The notes under the pieces were generated by a model, which worked only from the letters and a program-made list of their open reading frames with translations, ran no database searches and was not told the origin of the DNA. Positions 1-11,140 of a stretch of 64,000 nucleotides of DNA are shown in pieces; position 1 is the stretch's first letter, and the number at the start of each line of letters is the position of its first letter. The position numbers were made by a program, and so were the translations under genes. The stretch spans positions 434,001 to 498,000 of the forward strand of contig JABELC010000013.1 of the NCBI GenBank assembly GCA_028455995.1, read 5' to 3'. The stretch comes from Scleromitrula shiraiana. Its lineage: Eukaryota; Ascomycota; Leotiomycetes; Helotiales; Sclerotiniaceae.

Positions 1-602
1 CAACGCAAGCATTACAATCTCCCCGAACTTCCCAAAGTACCACACAACAAACCACGATTACCCATCAAGGTCCACAACATATGCTGAATGCACAGCCTTA
101 TTCGCAAGCTCAACATCAACCAGGTACTATCTCACAACCTCCAATCAGAGCTACTTCTTCGAGCTCCATGAGGCCAGAACAAATCTCAGGCAGATCACCC
201 AGTCTACCAATTGCTGCATCCAGCAACATAACTCAGAGTGCCAATCCATATCAATTCACAGGTCAGCCTCAAATATGGTCGTCGAACCAACCACAACAAT
301 CTCCCCAACAACACACATTTTCAAGTTACACATCCAATCCCCAGCAATCACCTCATCAACCACCTCCCCAACTTCGTCATTCGGGAAGTAATCCTCAGAT
401 GCAACCCGGACTACAATATCCTGGTATGCAAGGAATGAGTCAAAGTTACGCAGCACCACGAACTCTCTATGCAGGTGAACAAGGCAATCAACAATTCATG
501 CAACCAGTAACCTCCGGTCCTCAACCTGGTGCTCAGGGCTGGGCACCTCAACAACCACCCGGATCGAGCGCTTCTTGGGGTTGGGCAGGTCAAGCTCAGT
601 GA
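1..602 (+). CDS. C-terminal part of a Gln/Pro/Ser-rich protein (5' end outside window)
   Basis: The reading frame is open from the left edge of the window to a TGA at 600-602; an internal Met lies at 81. The visible ~200 residues are low complexity, dominated by Gln, Pro, Ser and Asn, and end in a Trp-containing tail (GWGWAGQAQ-like). No domain, membrane segment or signal is visible. Such tails are common in fungal transcriptional regulators and RNA-binding proteins, but nothing here identifies the family, which would be defined by the missing upstream part. Codon use looks coding and other frames are shorter. No function is assigned. Confidence 0.75.
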   Translation, partial: TQALQSPRTSQSTTQQTTITHQGPQHMLNAQPYSQAQHQPGTISQPPIRATSSSSMRPEQISGRSPSLPIAASSNITQSANPYQFTGQPQIWSSNQPQQSPQQHTFSSYTSNPQQSPHQPPPQLRHSGSNPQMQPGLQYPGMQGMSQSYAAPRTLYAGEQGNQQFMQPVTSGPQPGAQGWAPQQPPGSSASWGWAGQAQ

Positions 603-1543
603 TGAATAATATCGAATGATCGTATAACATACGAGAGCGATGGAATGATGGGAAGGATTGGATGATACCCGAGACTATAGTTAATGAGGGTGGCAATATT
701 CCTACGATAATTCGTATTTTCACCAACGCATCTGGTTGCATGGCCAGGTAGAAGGAGTTGGCGTCACCTTATGTTTTTTCTTTCCTTTGCAGATATCCTT
801 TTCGAATGGCTTTTTGTGTGTTTTTAAGGAGGCTGAATTCCTTGTTTGTATAGCTATGGCATTTTCCCTTCTTTTCTCGTCCTTTCTCTTTTATTCGTTC
901 CAGTTCAATATACCTCTCTAGTTGCAAGCAAGTTCGTCTCTTCTCTTCTCTTTTTCAACTCTTGCATTCTATTTTTGTATTCCTCCTTCAATCCACTAAT
1001 CCACCTTAATTTTTAGTCGTACTCCTTCTTTTCTTTTTACTTTGGAAAAAGAGAGGGTGGTTGGCATGTCTATGGAACCTTATTTCTCCTCTTCCTCTAG
1101 TTAACTATTACTTCGTTATTGTCATATTTTGATTCTTCTTCGATTCTCAATTTCACTTCTTCATATTCCATATGGGTTAGGCTTTTTTGCTTTTTTGCTT
1201 TTTGCTTTCTAAGTTTACTTTTTTGTTGCTGCATTGAGAGAGCGAGGGATAGGATGGATAGGATGGATAGGATAGGATAGGCTTGGATATTGGCTTGCTT
1301 GGGCTTGGACTTGGACTTGGACTTGGACTGGACTTTGGCATCATCTGTTTTAGGAAAGACAATTATGAATGGCAAAGGAATAGAAATAGGAATAGGAAGA
1401 TCGGTTATGAATAAGGGTAGGGATGGATAAGGATAGGAATGAATTCGGGTATGAATATGGATAGGAATAGGGATACGAATGGATGTGGGAGGAAATACAT
1501 ACATCTACCTTTCGCATTGCGTGCAGAGCTTAGCATTATACCA

Positions 1544-1553
<10 letters not shown>

Positions 1554-1583
<30 letters not shown>
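1554..1583. repeat. (ACTT)n microsatellite
   Basis: Perfect tetranucleotide run of about seven units in the intergenic region. Confidence 0.9.
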
Positions 1584-1728
1584 CTTCCATTACATACCCT
1601 TACATGCATGTAGCATTTTCCGTTGTCGTTCTTTCTTCCCTTGTTTGTATGTAGATATGCTTATATGCTTATATGAGGGTAACTCTAGGCTCAAATTCAT
1701 GGCATGGAGTTGGAGGCTTTTCTTTTTT

Positions 1729-1743
1729 GGGGGGGGGGGGGGG
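1729..1743. repeat. Poly-G homopolymer
   Basis: Fifteen consecutive G residues; a likely length-variable site and possible assembly error point. Confidence 0.9.
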
Positions 1744-2229
1744 TTATAGGCTAGTCTGTTAATCTGTTAATGACTGAGGGGAGCGCGGAGCGCTAATTAG
1801 TTAGTTAGCCGTTAGTGTTAGATAGATATACATTGTAGTATGTATGGTATGGTATGTATGGTATGGTATGGTATGGTATGGTATATAGGAATTAGATTCT
1901 TGTATCTTGACTTGGTGTACTGCGCTTATCATTTATAAATGAATGAATGAATAGATGAATGAATGAATAGATGAATGAATGAATAAATTCCTTCGAATTA
2001 TATCGAGATGAAATATGATATTTCATCTTCTCGAGTTTTATCTCTTGAGCTTGGCTTTTATATGTATATAATACACCAACCAAACAAACAAATAAGCTAC
2101 TACCGTATGTATGGATAGCAGCACATAACCGGAGGATAATCGATACTCGATAATCGATAATCGATAATGGATAATGGATCGAATATCCGGTACGGACACT
2201 GGGAAGCTACAACATGAAGCAGAGTTTTG

Positions 2230-2266
2230 TTTTGCATTTGCATTTGCATTTGCATTTGCATTTGCA
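2230..2266. repeat. (TTTGCA)n hexanucleotide repeat
   Basis: About six units of TTTGCA. The complementary unit TGCAAA recurs at 4062-4090 inside the adjacent transcription-factor pseudogene. Confidence 0.85.
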
Positions 2267-2635
2267 CGATGGCTGCTTCGAATACTGTAATTCTATTTTA
2301 TTCTTCGATTCGTATCGTATCGAATCGTATATGAACGATACATAGATATTAATATTACCAAGTAAGAGGGAGTGTGACAGCGGATAGGAAATCGAGATAT
2401 TCTTTAATGCTACTCTGTAGTGGTGGTATTATTGAGTGACTGTGGTGATTTCTATGGTTTTTGGATTTGCGTTGCTGGGGTCTATTGATTAGTTTGGAAA
2501 ATGCACATCGGGATCGACTTGATGGTTGTTGATCTGTTGGTTTCTTGATCGGATGCGGTGATGATAGCTGTAGAGTTAATTGAGCTCTTATTCGAAATTG
2601 GGTAATGGATTATTGGGGGTTAAGAGAAGAGGGGA

Positions 2636-4518
2636 ATGGATCGATTTGCGTTTCCGCCGGAACGTCCGGAATATCAACATCACAACGAGGGGCATACTTC
2701 ACTCCCGGTCCATCTGAGTAGGGATTTGGGCGATTGTTTTATCAAGACTTATTTTGAAGTTGCGCATCCTCAGTGGTCATTCTGAGTGCTTGATGAGGTG
2801 AGGAGAGATTGGGAGAGTTTTTGGGATCCGCCGCCTCCGGAATGAGATGCTTACTATAGTAGCAAGCTGACATGCAAGAATATCGTGCTGATGGTTTTGG
2901 CGATTGGTGCGGTGATGTCGAGTCTTTCTCCTAATAAGGATGCGAAGGCTATGGCAAGATGGACTTCTTATTTATCGTCGAGAGCTATGTTGTCTGGATC
3001 TTCTTTCGAAAATGCTTCACTTAAAGGCGTTCATCTCCTTATTCTTAAATATATCTATGCGATTGAATTGATGAGTCCTAATGATGCGTATCTATATATG
3101 GGACATACGGCTTTGAATGCCCTTGCGTTGAGAATGAATAGGGCTCAGGTTGCTAATGGTACTCGTCCTGATATGCATCGTCTTCGAGTAACATTCTGGA
3201 ATCATTATTCAACGGAGAAGCTCCTAGCTTTATTTTATGGCCGGGCGTCTTGTTTGAGGGATGATTTTATCGATACGCCTTTTCCGGAGGATTTGTCGTA
3301 TTCAAATATTGCAAGCGATGATATCGGCACCAGGTCGGAAGAAATCAACAACATGGCTTATGTTCGCGCAATGGCTACGCTGGGTCGCATAGCCGATTGC
3401 ATCAACAGTGGTATTTACCTTTGCGGCGGAGCTGCCACCAATCCAACCAGTATTCCCCACGTTACCGAAAAATGCCAGACCGGTCTCCAAGAAGCTATGG
3501 GCAATCTTCCCCCTTTTCTCCATTTCTTCGATTCCACTGTGCCGCGCAGTCCTCGCCTCTGGCAAGAAGTCCAACGTATAACATCTCGGACTAGCATACT
3601 ACCACCGCACCATTCTTATCCATCAATTCGCCCTCATCTTCGTCACCAAACACGACACTAAAGCCGAAGCCCAAAAGCTAGGTTTTCCGGATATCTTCGG
3701 TTCTGTTGCAAGAGCAATGTCGGCTTCTACGAAACTCATCGCGCTGGCTCTCGATGCGTATAACACGCGTGCGATAGCCATGCGTCAAGACTCAGGCGTG
3801 GCTTATAATATCATAGAGGCTTGTCTAACACTCCCATACGACGTGATAGGCGGGCCGAGTAAAACCTTGGCGGGAGATGTGGCGGCTACGTTTACGGCGG
3901 TGGAATCCGGAATCCGCTGTTTGGATTTTATGGGATATCCGGGCCCGAAGGTTGGGAGATATACTAAGCAAGCGGCTTAGTTTGAGGATTATGAAGGTGG
4001 CGAAGGATGTATTTAGGTTGGGGGGAGGAACGGGTTAGGATGAGGTTGATGATGGGAATGGGAATGCAAATGCAAATGCAAATGCAAATGGGAGTGGAAA
4101 TCCCGATGCGAATCATCACGATACGAGTAACAAGTATCGAGAGCCACCAACCCGGTATCGATAAGACGCCATCATATGAGCCGGTACAAGATCACTACGC
4201 CAGCACCACAGTACCAGCACCACAGTACCAGCCCCAACCGCACCAGTCCCATCCCACACTTCGGAGATGGATCTCCTACTTGGTCAATTCCCCTGGCTCG
4301 CTAATACCGCCACCGCTTTCTTAACTGCTGCTCCTTCGCCACATTATAGTAATAGTATTAGTAATAGTAATAATGATAGTAATAGTAATAACGACAATAA
4401 TCCCTCGGATATCAATTTTCCAACTACTACTACTCCTTATGATGGCAACTTATCGCATCTGCATTCGATGTATCGGAATTCGTCGCAGGGGCAGATATTT
4501 GGAAGAGGAAATCAGTAG
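2636..4518 (+). pseudogene. Decayed fungal-specific transcription factor (Fungal_trans domain)
   Basis: The translation resembles the middle-homology (Fungal_trans) region of Zn2Cys6 regulators: an N-terminal segment with HPQW, then IVLMVLAIGAVMSSL, a helical HTALNALALRMNR segment and a conserved C-terminal part. The frame from ATG 2636 hits TGA at 2783-2785 and 2843-2845 although similarity continues across both. One extra base near 3590 shifts the frame (continuing from LAYYH to a TAG at 3978-3980). Further shifts move the Asn/Ala-rich repeat tail (about 4045-4165) and the last segment (4267-4518, DLLLGQFPWLANTA) into other frames. No Zn2Cys6 cluster was found upstream. Short introns could explain at most one disruption, so I call it a pseudogene. 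The larger open piece (2885-3661) may be annotated elsewhere as a gene. Confidence 0.75.
4062..4090. repeat. (TGCAAA)n hexanucleotide repeat in pseudogene tail
   Basis: Four to five units encoding an Asn-Ala repeat in one frame and Met-Gln in another. It lies at the point where the transcription-factor remnant changes frame. Confidence 0.75.
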
Positions 4519-5400
4519 ATATTGAGAGTTTGATAGGCGACTTGAAAGAAAAAGAGTAATAAGGAGCAGATTGATTCGGTTGGGATGGGATAGATAATTT
4601 GGTATTATACATAAACGAACGGAAAACAATCCATAAACAGAAAACTCTTCCGCGAAAAGTAGATTAAATAGAAATGTCTAATCATATCAACCTCCGAGTA
4701 CAGTATAACTAACGGTTTGTTCAATATGAAAGCTTAATTTACACTTAAAGAACGATTGGTTCGGACTCAACCACAGTTGTGCGTTTATCTCGGATCAATA
4801 ATACGTGGTCGTATTCCTAATTTCTTACGAAATAACCTACAGAGAACCGAGACGTTCTTTGAACCCTGTTGGATCTAACAGTCGGAAGAAGACTCGCTAA
4901 CGCATTAGCATGTGAATCACTGATCGGCAAAACCAGCAAATGCAGCCTGTCAACCAACCGTGCCACTATTAGCCAGCCACGGGAGTGAAAAAACCGATGG
5001 GTATTTTGGGTAGACAGACCCTTAGATTCACTGTTTCCCGTTCGAAATCTGCTGCGCAAATGGATAGAGAAGGTTGGTTAGGCTTATACATATCTAGGTT
5101 TCCTTGGCACTGGACGTCATGGCCCATATATCTGGAGTAATTGACAGGCTACAGGCAGGGCCAGCCTCTACAGGCAAGGATTGGAGCTACAGGCAAGGAT
5201 TGGAGCTATAGCTACATAGGTAGCACCCAATGCAACTCAACGGCATGAAATCTTACACCCCCGCATCTCATCTCCCCGCATCTCATCACCCAATTCCTCC
5301 CGATTTCTCTCTATAAGTAAAGGAAAATGAAATTCAGATCTCCTCCCCCGAAAACTCAACCAGGAAAAAAGAAAAACAAGAAGAGAAAGAAAAACAAAAA
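4519..5400. other. Intergenic region, no gene seen
   Basis: AT-rich spacer. It contains a short 15-20 bp repeat of a 'lineage CAGGCAAGGATTGGAGCTA' type unit at about 5170-5210 and a purine-rich stretch just upstream of the thioesterase start (5325-5400), likely its 5' leader. Small frames here show no family features. Confidence 0.6.
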
Positions 5401-6162
5401 ATGCCATCTCCAAACCCATCAGAATGTCTTGAAGACTTCGACTCTCTACCCTGGTGTCAAGCTATCATTAGAGATCCAGCGTACATTCCATTTCCAGTTC
5501 GATCGAGACAGATCACTGAGGATCCTAATACTGAACATTCGCTTTTTGGAATTACCTTATATACGCATAGTACTATCCGGGCATGTTTGATTTTTTTCCG
5601 GAGGGGGGTGAGTGGTGGTGGTGAATTATCTTCGTTACCTGAGTCTTTGGTTTCTACTTCCTCCTCCTCCTCCTCCTCCTCCTCGTCATCATCATCACAA
5701 TCAACACCACAATCAACACCACAATCAACACCACAATCAACACCACAACCTCCACCAGAGAAACAAGTCCCTTCCCCTTCCCCCTCTCCCCTACCCCTCC
5801 CCTCAGAAAACGAAATAACAATGCTCGTCTCCCTCGGCTCCCACCTCAACAGCCACCCCTCAACGCTGCACGGCGGCATCGCCGTAACCCTCATGGACGA
5901 AGCAGTCGGGTGTTATGTGCTTGCTGAGCTGAACTTGGATAAGGCGGGCGGGAATGGGATTTTTACAAGGCGGTTGGAGGTCGGGTATAGGGGGGTTGTG
6001 GGGACGCCGGGGGTGGTAAGGGTGAGGGCTTGGGGGGTGGGGGTGGGAGAGGTGTGGGGGAGGGGCAGGAAGTGGTGGACTAGGGCGGTGGTGGAGGATG
6101 GGGGTGGGAGGGTGCTGGTGGAGGGGACGTATCTTTTTGTTAGGGGGAGGGGGAGTTTGTAG
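5401..6162 (+). CDS. Hotdog-fold acyl-CoA thioesterase (4HBT family) with low-complexity insert
   Basis: 253-residue single-exon gene. The first ~70 residues (LEDFDSLPWCQAI, FGITLYTHSTIRACLIFF) resemble fungal THEM4-like/4HBT thioesterases. The catalytic-helix signature is at about residues 157-171 (STLHGGIAVTLMDEAVG), where HGG followed by D/E is typical of the family. The strand TRAVVEDGGGRVLVEGTYLF closes the fold. Family members hydrolyse acyl-CoA thioesters. Between the two parts lies an insert: a Ser run from a TCC/TCA repeat, then four copies of a 12-nt unit encoding Q-S-T-P, then a Pro/Ser run. The start ATG follows a purine-rich leader; an upstream in-frame Met was not found. The 3' third is very G-rich on this strand, unlike the neighbours. 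The thioesterase call is firm; the substrate is unknown. Confidence 0.85.
   Translation: MPSPNPSECLEDFDSLPWCQAIIRDPAYIPFPVRSRQITEDPNTEHSLFGITLYTHSTIRACLIFFRRGVSGGGELSSLPESLVSTSSSSSSSSSSSSSQSTPQSTPQSTPQSTPQPPPEKQVPSPSPSPLPLPSENEITMLVSLGSHLNSHPSTLHGGIAVTLMDEAVGCYVLAELNLDKAGGNGIFTRRLEVGYRGVVGTPGVVRVRAWGVGVGEVWGRGRKWWTRAVVEDGGGRVLVEGTYLFVRGRGSL
5661..5755 (+). repeat. In-frame (TCC)n / 12-nt tandem repeat inside thioesterase gene
   Basis: A trinucleotide run encoding poly-Ser is followed by four copies of CAATCAACACCA (12 nt, frame-preserving), encoding Gln-Ser-Thr-Pro repeats. Confidence 0.9.
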
Positions 6163-6650
6163 GATTGGGGGGTTACATGTTATTTGTTAGTAATTATTAT
6201 CTTTGTTAGGCTTTGGAGAACATAGGTTTTGATTGGATTGTTCAATACAGAGTCAATATAACTACTTAACCCACGAACAAGTAACACATATGGTAGAATC
6301 TGTCTCCAGCAACACTGTTTAGATTATTCAAGATAGATAGGAGAATGGACCCATGGGTGAGTACAGTAAATAATTCAATATTTCGAAAGCTCTTTCTTCA
6401 GCCAGACGGCGTCCAAGTTCGGAAAATTGTAATTCCGATGAATTCCCCTTAGATCTAGAATAAAGGCCGGTGATCCATCTGACTATATGATTTTCATGGC
6501 AATGACTCTCTTGAATAATAATACACTCCATCAATCATATATTCCATACCATGGTGACCGTTGTCCAAATCGTTGTCCAAGGTACCAGTCCCTTCACCTT
6601 TCATCTTATCCTCAACTCATTCGTGGTACAGATGGTGTGTGTGTGTGTTA
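6163..6650. other. Intergenic region, no gene seen
   Basis: AT-rich spacer downstream of the thioesterase gene. It ends near a short GT repeat (6642-6650). No frame here has recognisable features. Confidence 0.55.
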
Positions 6651-6679
6651 GTTCTCGTCGTAGGGCTGACTTCGATTAT

Positions 6680-7161
6680 GTCATGGAGCACTCTTGCTTG
6701 ATGCTGAGAGGTAAGTCGATAGGTGATCAACCATATTTTCGTAACGTTTTGCGATGCAATCCAGCATTACCGATTGCATAATAGATGATACTCTTAATGC
6801 TCTCATCGATTGCTTCATTGGTACATCTGATGAATACATTCAAGAATCGATTCGAGATGACACCATTTACCCTTTTGGCGACAGAAGATTGGCAGCGTCG
6901 CATCTCTATACCTGCAACCTTGACGAAGATCTTCTCTCTATTTTTCTGACGGGGACAAAACTCCCCTACTTCCTATCCAGCAATTTCGCGAGGAGAAGGA
7001 TGATTCTGTAACAATGGAAGATCTCACCTCGTGGAAACCTCCAAAACTATTGTCACTAGATCTTTCAGAATTCCCATCACCCTCTACATCTACCAAACTC
7101 CTATCACCTCATCCTCGCACAGTACAGTTCACAACAAAAGATATCCAGTGCGAGGAAGAGT
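6680..7161 (+). pseudogene. Unclassified coding-like remnant
   Basis: Two stretches read like protein. 6772-6950 (IIDDTLNALIDCFIGTS..., acidic, helical) follows a plausible GTAAGT...CCAG intron at 6711-6768. In another frame, 6960-7161 (PIQQFREEKDDSVTMEDL then a Pro/Ser-rich segment) ends in TAA at 7159-7161. I do not recognise the family, and no complete gene model could be built. It abuts the 3' end of the decayed ABC transporter on the other strand, so it may be an inserted or rearranged fragment that replaced the transporter's last membrane segments. It could also be a small intact gene with unusual introns. Confidence 0.3.
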
Positions 7162-10100
7162 AAGTAGCCGAATCTGGCCGAGGAAAGCCCAAGAGTGAAC
7201 CAACTGCAGAGATAGAACATCGTATATACAATGATGGCGAGAGGAATTACAACGGCAATCAGCACTCGTTAGAGCAAGCGGATGATAACGTACCTCGGAA
7301 CGCTCGCGAGCAGAATACAATGCCCATTTGGAACACCATACAGCTTGGAGATGTTCGGCCGGAGCGGGAATTGCCCAAGGCTAAATGAGGAGGACAATCA
7401 AATGATTCTGCGTTCCTTGCTCAGTGTCGGAGCTGTGATAAAACGTGAACCCGATCACGAGACCCATAAAGATAGCTTTTACTAGACGACTGGTGATGTA
7501 AATGCCATCGCGCCAGACGGATACGAATTGCAGATGTATGAGCATGCAAAATTGGTGGAGGAAAGGGAGAGATTCATCTACTGTAGTGGAAGAAGTCGTT
7601 GTGATATTTGTTGCGGTTGTTTTGTTCAGGTTTGCGATTTGAGCCTGTAGATTAACACGTTCGGGGGATTCATTCCAAGTTCGAGACCAGATGTCAACTC
7701 CTTCTGATCCAGCAACAGTATCCAGGATGAATTTGGCAGGATTTGCATTGCTCTCCATAGCGGTACCATTTCGAGAAAAGTAATCCACAACCAGGCTAGA
7801 ATTGCTACCCGTTTCACCAAATAACATCGTGCGGCATCCACGCGTTAACAGGAGAACGTGATCGAACATCTCGAAAATAACAGCGGAAGGCTGCTGGATG
7901 GTACAGACAATAGGTACACCCGAGGCAGCAATACGTTGCAAGAATAGGACAAGAGAGTATGCAGCTTGACTGTCTAAACCGGAAGTTGGTTCGTCAAGGA
8001 AAAGTAACATGGAAGGATTAGCAGCAAGCTCAACCCCTATAGTTACTCGCTTGCGCTCCTCAACACCAAGACCACCTTCTCCCGGGACGCCAATCAATGC
8101 ATTAGCGATTGAGTTTAACCCCAATAAATCCATAACTTCTTCCACATGCGCCTCTTTCTCCTCTTTTGGAACAGACAATGGTCTTCTCATCATCGCCGAG
8201 AAGATCAACGCTTCACGAACCGTAGCACCTTGTTCATGAACATTCTGCTGCATGCAAAATCCACAAGCCCGAGAAAAAGCTGCTCCGAGGTTGGCGACAG
8301 GTTGTCCCCCAATCATCATATCGCCTGCCACAATGCCGGTATCTTTACGTTGTGCGAGAGTGTCGAGGAGAGTTGTTTTACCGGCTCCAGATACACCCAT
8401 AAGTGCTGTCAGTTGGCCTGGTCTTACGTATCCACTTACGTCTGTGAGGAGCTGTCGAGATTCGCCATCGACTTGAACATGATATGAGACGTCGGAAAAT
8501 GTAAAGGAAGGCTATTGAATCATGATAGATTAACAGCTGGATTAGGATTCACCATTATGAATTTTTATTCACAGGAAACTCACTCTGGATGTGACATTCG
8601 AATCCTCCTTCCAATTAGTAACGCTAGTAGTTGTTGTACTACCCGAATCGTTAAAATTCTGACCATGAGCATTCATAGTCTGGTGGCCATGAACAACGGG
8701 ATTTCTCTGAGACTCTAGATCCGAATCTTTCTCTCTAATCTCCTCATCGCCGCTAACATTGTCGGGAATAACAGCCCCTCTTTTGAAGATCCGACCTCCG
8801 CCACCTTCAGGGCGGTTTTTTGTCATCAAAGTCAGACCCACAGCTGTTAGAGCCGTATAGATAGCCCAAAACACCAAAACCAGTCCGAAATTTCGCCATG
8901 CATTGGCGGGGAAGAAGTCAAAGTGATCTAGTAGATATGTTCTACCCGGAACTGTGGATGAACCTGGAGTACTTCCCGTGAGGGGACAACCTTGATTGAC
9001 AATAGTAATGTTCTGAACACCTCGTTAGCTCTTGCTGATAGTCATTCTCCTATGCTTTCTTACCTCATCTCCCATTCCATCGCGAATCGGTTGATCTGCA
9101 CTACAATAAAGAGTGCGATCCTGGAGCTGAAATCCCATCGATGCTTCGCGGGCGTAAGGACTAGGACTAATCCGGCGCATCCATGAATTCCATTTTAGCA
9201 GAGTCAGCCATGGTGAGCCATAACCTGAAAGTGTTAAGGTAACTGGGATAGCCGTGCCTCCCAAGAGAAGCGCTACTGGTACATCTGGAGCCCATGCACC
9301 CAACATTCGAAAAAGTGCCAGTTGACTAGCATAATAAACAAATACGATAAGCTCAAAAAATCAATACCCAGCAGCCGTTGGTCCCTGCATAATTAGTATA
9401 TAAAATGGGATTGTAAAGAGAATAGTTTGTGCGAAGCAAACAGACAGCTCAGCTATATTGAGCGCAATAGCCGAAATACCCGGGTGAAGCATACCTAGCG
9501 CGTACTGTTTTCGCAATATGGTGCGAGACTGAGCTGTCGATATGGTTTCCGCAAACACATTAAGAGTGAAATAAATTTGGGCAAAGAAGAGCACACCGCT
9601 AAATTCGAAAGTCCCGGTCGCAGTTAGAGGTCTCTTATAGAATGCAGAGCCTGTGATTAGAGCGTTCACGGCATTTAGGCATAAGATAGCAACGAGTGTT
9701 TGACGGTCTCCCCATACAAGTTGATAATGTCATCGCATCGCAGCCATGAGTTGAGTAGGAAATTATCTGAGTGCTAGAGCCTTTCGGGGGCTTAGACGAT
9801 GTTTGGAGGTAGCCACTTCGGATTTGAAGGCTTCGGTGTTGGTTGGATCACAATGCTTCTCACGGAGCTTTCTGTCTCTGCTATTAGATTCTGGTATTGA
9901 GGGCTTGTTCTGAATGCATCTGCGAGACCAGCTAGATCAAGTGGTGGTGATGGAGTGTATCCAGCCTTGATACGACGTTCATCCGGAGAAGTCATAGCCG
10001 CTAAAAAATCCGGTGTAGTCTGACGGGGAGGACATTCAAATCCAAGATCGGTAAAGTATCGCTTAGCAGTAGTGCCATCAGGGCCCGAATAGATCGAATG

Positions 10101-11140
10101 ACCTTCATATAAGAGTACAACATGGTCAAAGTACTCGCTATATATGCTCTCTGATACTTGATACGCGGTAACAATATTACGCATACCAGTTGCACGTGAC
10201 ATCGCTCTTAAGAGACGCATAAAGCTTAGAGCAGATGAGCTGTCAAAACCCCTCAGCGGATTATCCCACTAGAAAATTGGGAAGTTAGTGATAGATGGTA
10301 TAGATAGCATTAAGTATACTCACCGAAACAACTGCAGGGGCAGCACTCAAAACTTCGGCCAATGAAACACGCTTTCTTTCACCCCGTGATACTCCTCTCA
10401 CAAACGAGTTACCAACAATCGTATCCTTAGTATGCTTAATTCCCAACGAATCCAAAATCTCATCTGTCCAGCGCTCAGCAAACTCTGCATCTGTTTCCGA
10501 ACTAGAATGCGGCTTCCGCAGACGCAAAGCAAACTCCAGAGTATCTTCAACCTTCAATTTTGAGAAATGAATATCATCCTCATCGTTTAGAACCACCTCC
10601 GAGGCATAAGCCCTTTGCATTTCATCAGCTCCGATGTCCCCATATTGAACATTGCCTTCGACGTCAACAAATGGTGCACGTTGGCTAGCGAGTGCACTGA
10701 TTAGCGAGCGCATTGAATAGGGTTGAGCATCCAGCGCCAGGGCGACCAAGGACTAGGAGTATTTCGTCCGGTGGCAGGACACCAGGAACATTCCGAATTA
10801 AGGGTCTGGTAACGTGAATTGAGCGACCAGGATGGACTATTTGACGCATTAAGTTCACTGGCCAGTTGACGAGAACATTTTGGAAGATTTGAAAAGAATC
10901 TTGGACTCGCTTCTCCCCTGCTGCAGCCCCATGGACCGTGATATCCTCGAAGAGAACACCGAGTGCACGTCCTTGATTTTGATATATGGGCAATCGTTGT
11001 GAACTTCCAGCTTGTTTGCTGGATGGCTCGTCCTTAGTGTCAATGGTTAGTGAATTGCCCCATCTGTTGATTTGAATCAAATGCCAAAACATGGGATTGG
11101 GATAGGCTTACCTCACTCTCAAGGGCCGGAGTCGTCATAT
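7100..11140 (-). pseudogene. Decayed PDR-type ABC (ABC-G) multidrug transporter
   Basis: Reading down the minus strand gives the order of a fungal full-size ABC-G pump. There is an N-terminal segment and Walker A of NBD1 (GRPGAGCSTL, ~10715-10745), signature VSRGERKRVSL (~10385), D-loop region WDNPLRGFDSSSAL after a GT-AG intron at ~10270-10320, TMD1 (9361-9800 and on to 9025) and NBD2 with Walker A GVSGAGKTTLL (~8385), LGVEERKRVTIGVEL and LFLDEPTSGLD. TMD2 starts at ~7440. Introns at ~9010-9065 and ~8516-8585 are conserved. Damage: a 16-bp imperfect tandem duplication after NBD1 Walker A (10680-10711) shifts the frame; a further shift lies near 9795; in-frame stops occur at 9763-9765, 9730-9732 (CGA-like to TGA) and 9361-9363 (TGG-like to TGA). 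TMD2 is frameshifted after 7381 and its last helices are missing. A functional pump is not expected. Confidence 0.85.
10680..10711 (-). repeat. 16-bp imperfect tandem duplication disrupting NBD1
   Basis: Two adjacent 16-mers (10680-10695 and 10696-10711) match at 11 of 16 positions. Removing one unit joins STLFNALA to SQRAPF as in intact relatives; keeping both causes a frameshift and a stop. Confidence 0.75.

Larger units (their letters stand above)
603..2635. other. Intergenic region rich in microsatellites
   Basis: About 2 kb between the Gln-rich gene and the decayed transcription factor. No supported gene. It holds T/C-rich stretches (760-1060, possibly 3' UTR) and many short tandem repeats: GGATA and TTGGAC units at 1250-1335, an ACTT run at 1554-1583, poly-G at 1729-1743, GGTAT units at 1845-1882, GAAT units at 1937-1985, CGATAAT units at 2130-2180 and TTTGCA units at 2230-2266. 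Reading frames here (for example minus 1097-1504) are translated repeats. Confidence 0.7.

Noticed and set aside
1097..1504. 135-codon minus ORF rich in Pro/Ile/Ser/Lys
   Set aside because: It is a translation of GGATA and TTGGAC tandem repeats.
2783..9763. Possible recoding of TGA (selenocysteine or alternative code) in the TF and ABC genes
   Set aside because: The same genes also have TAA stops and frameshifts, and intact genes nearby use TGA as a normal terminator.
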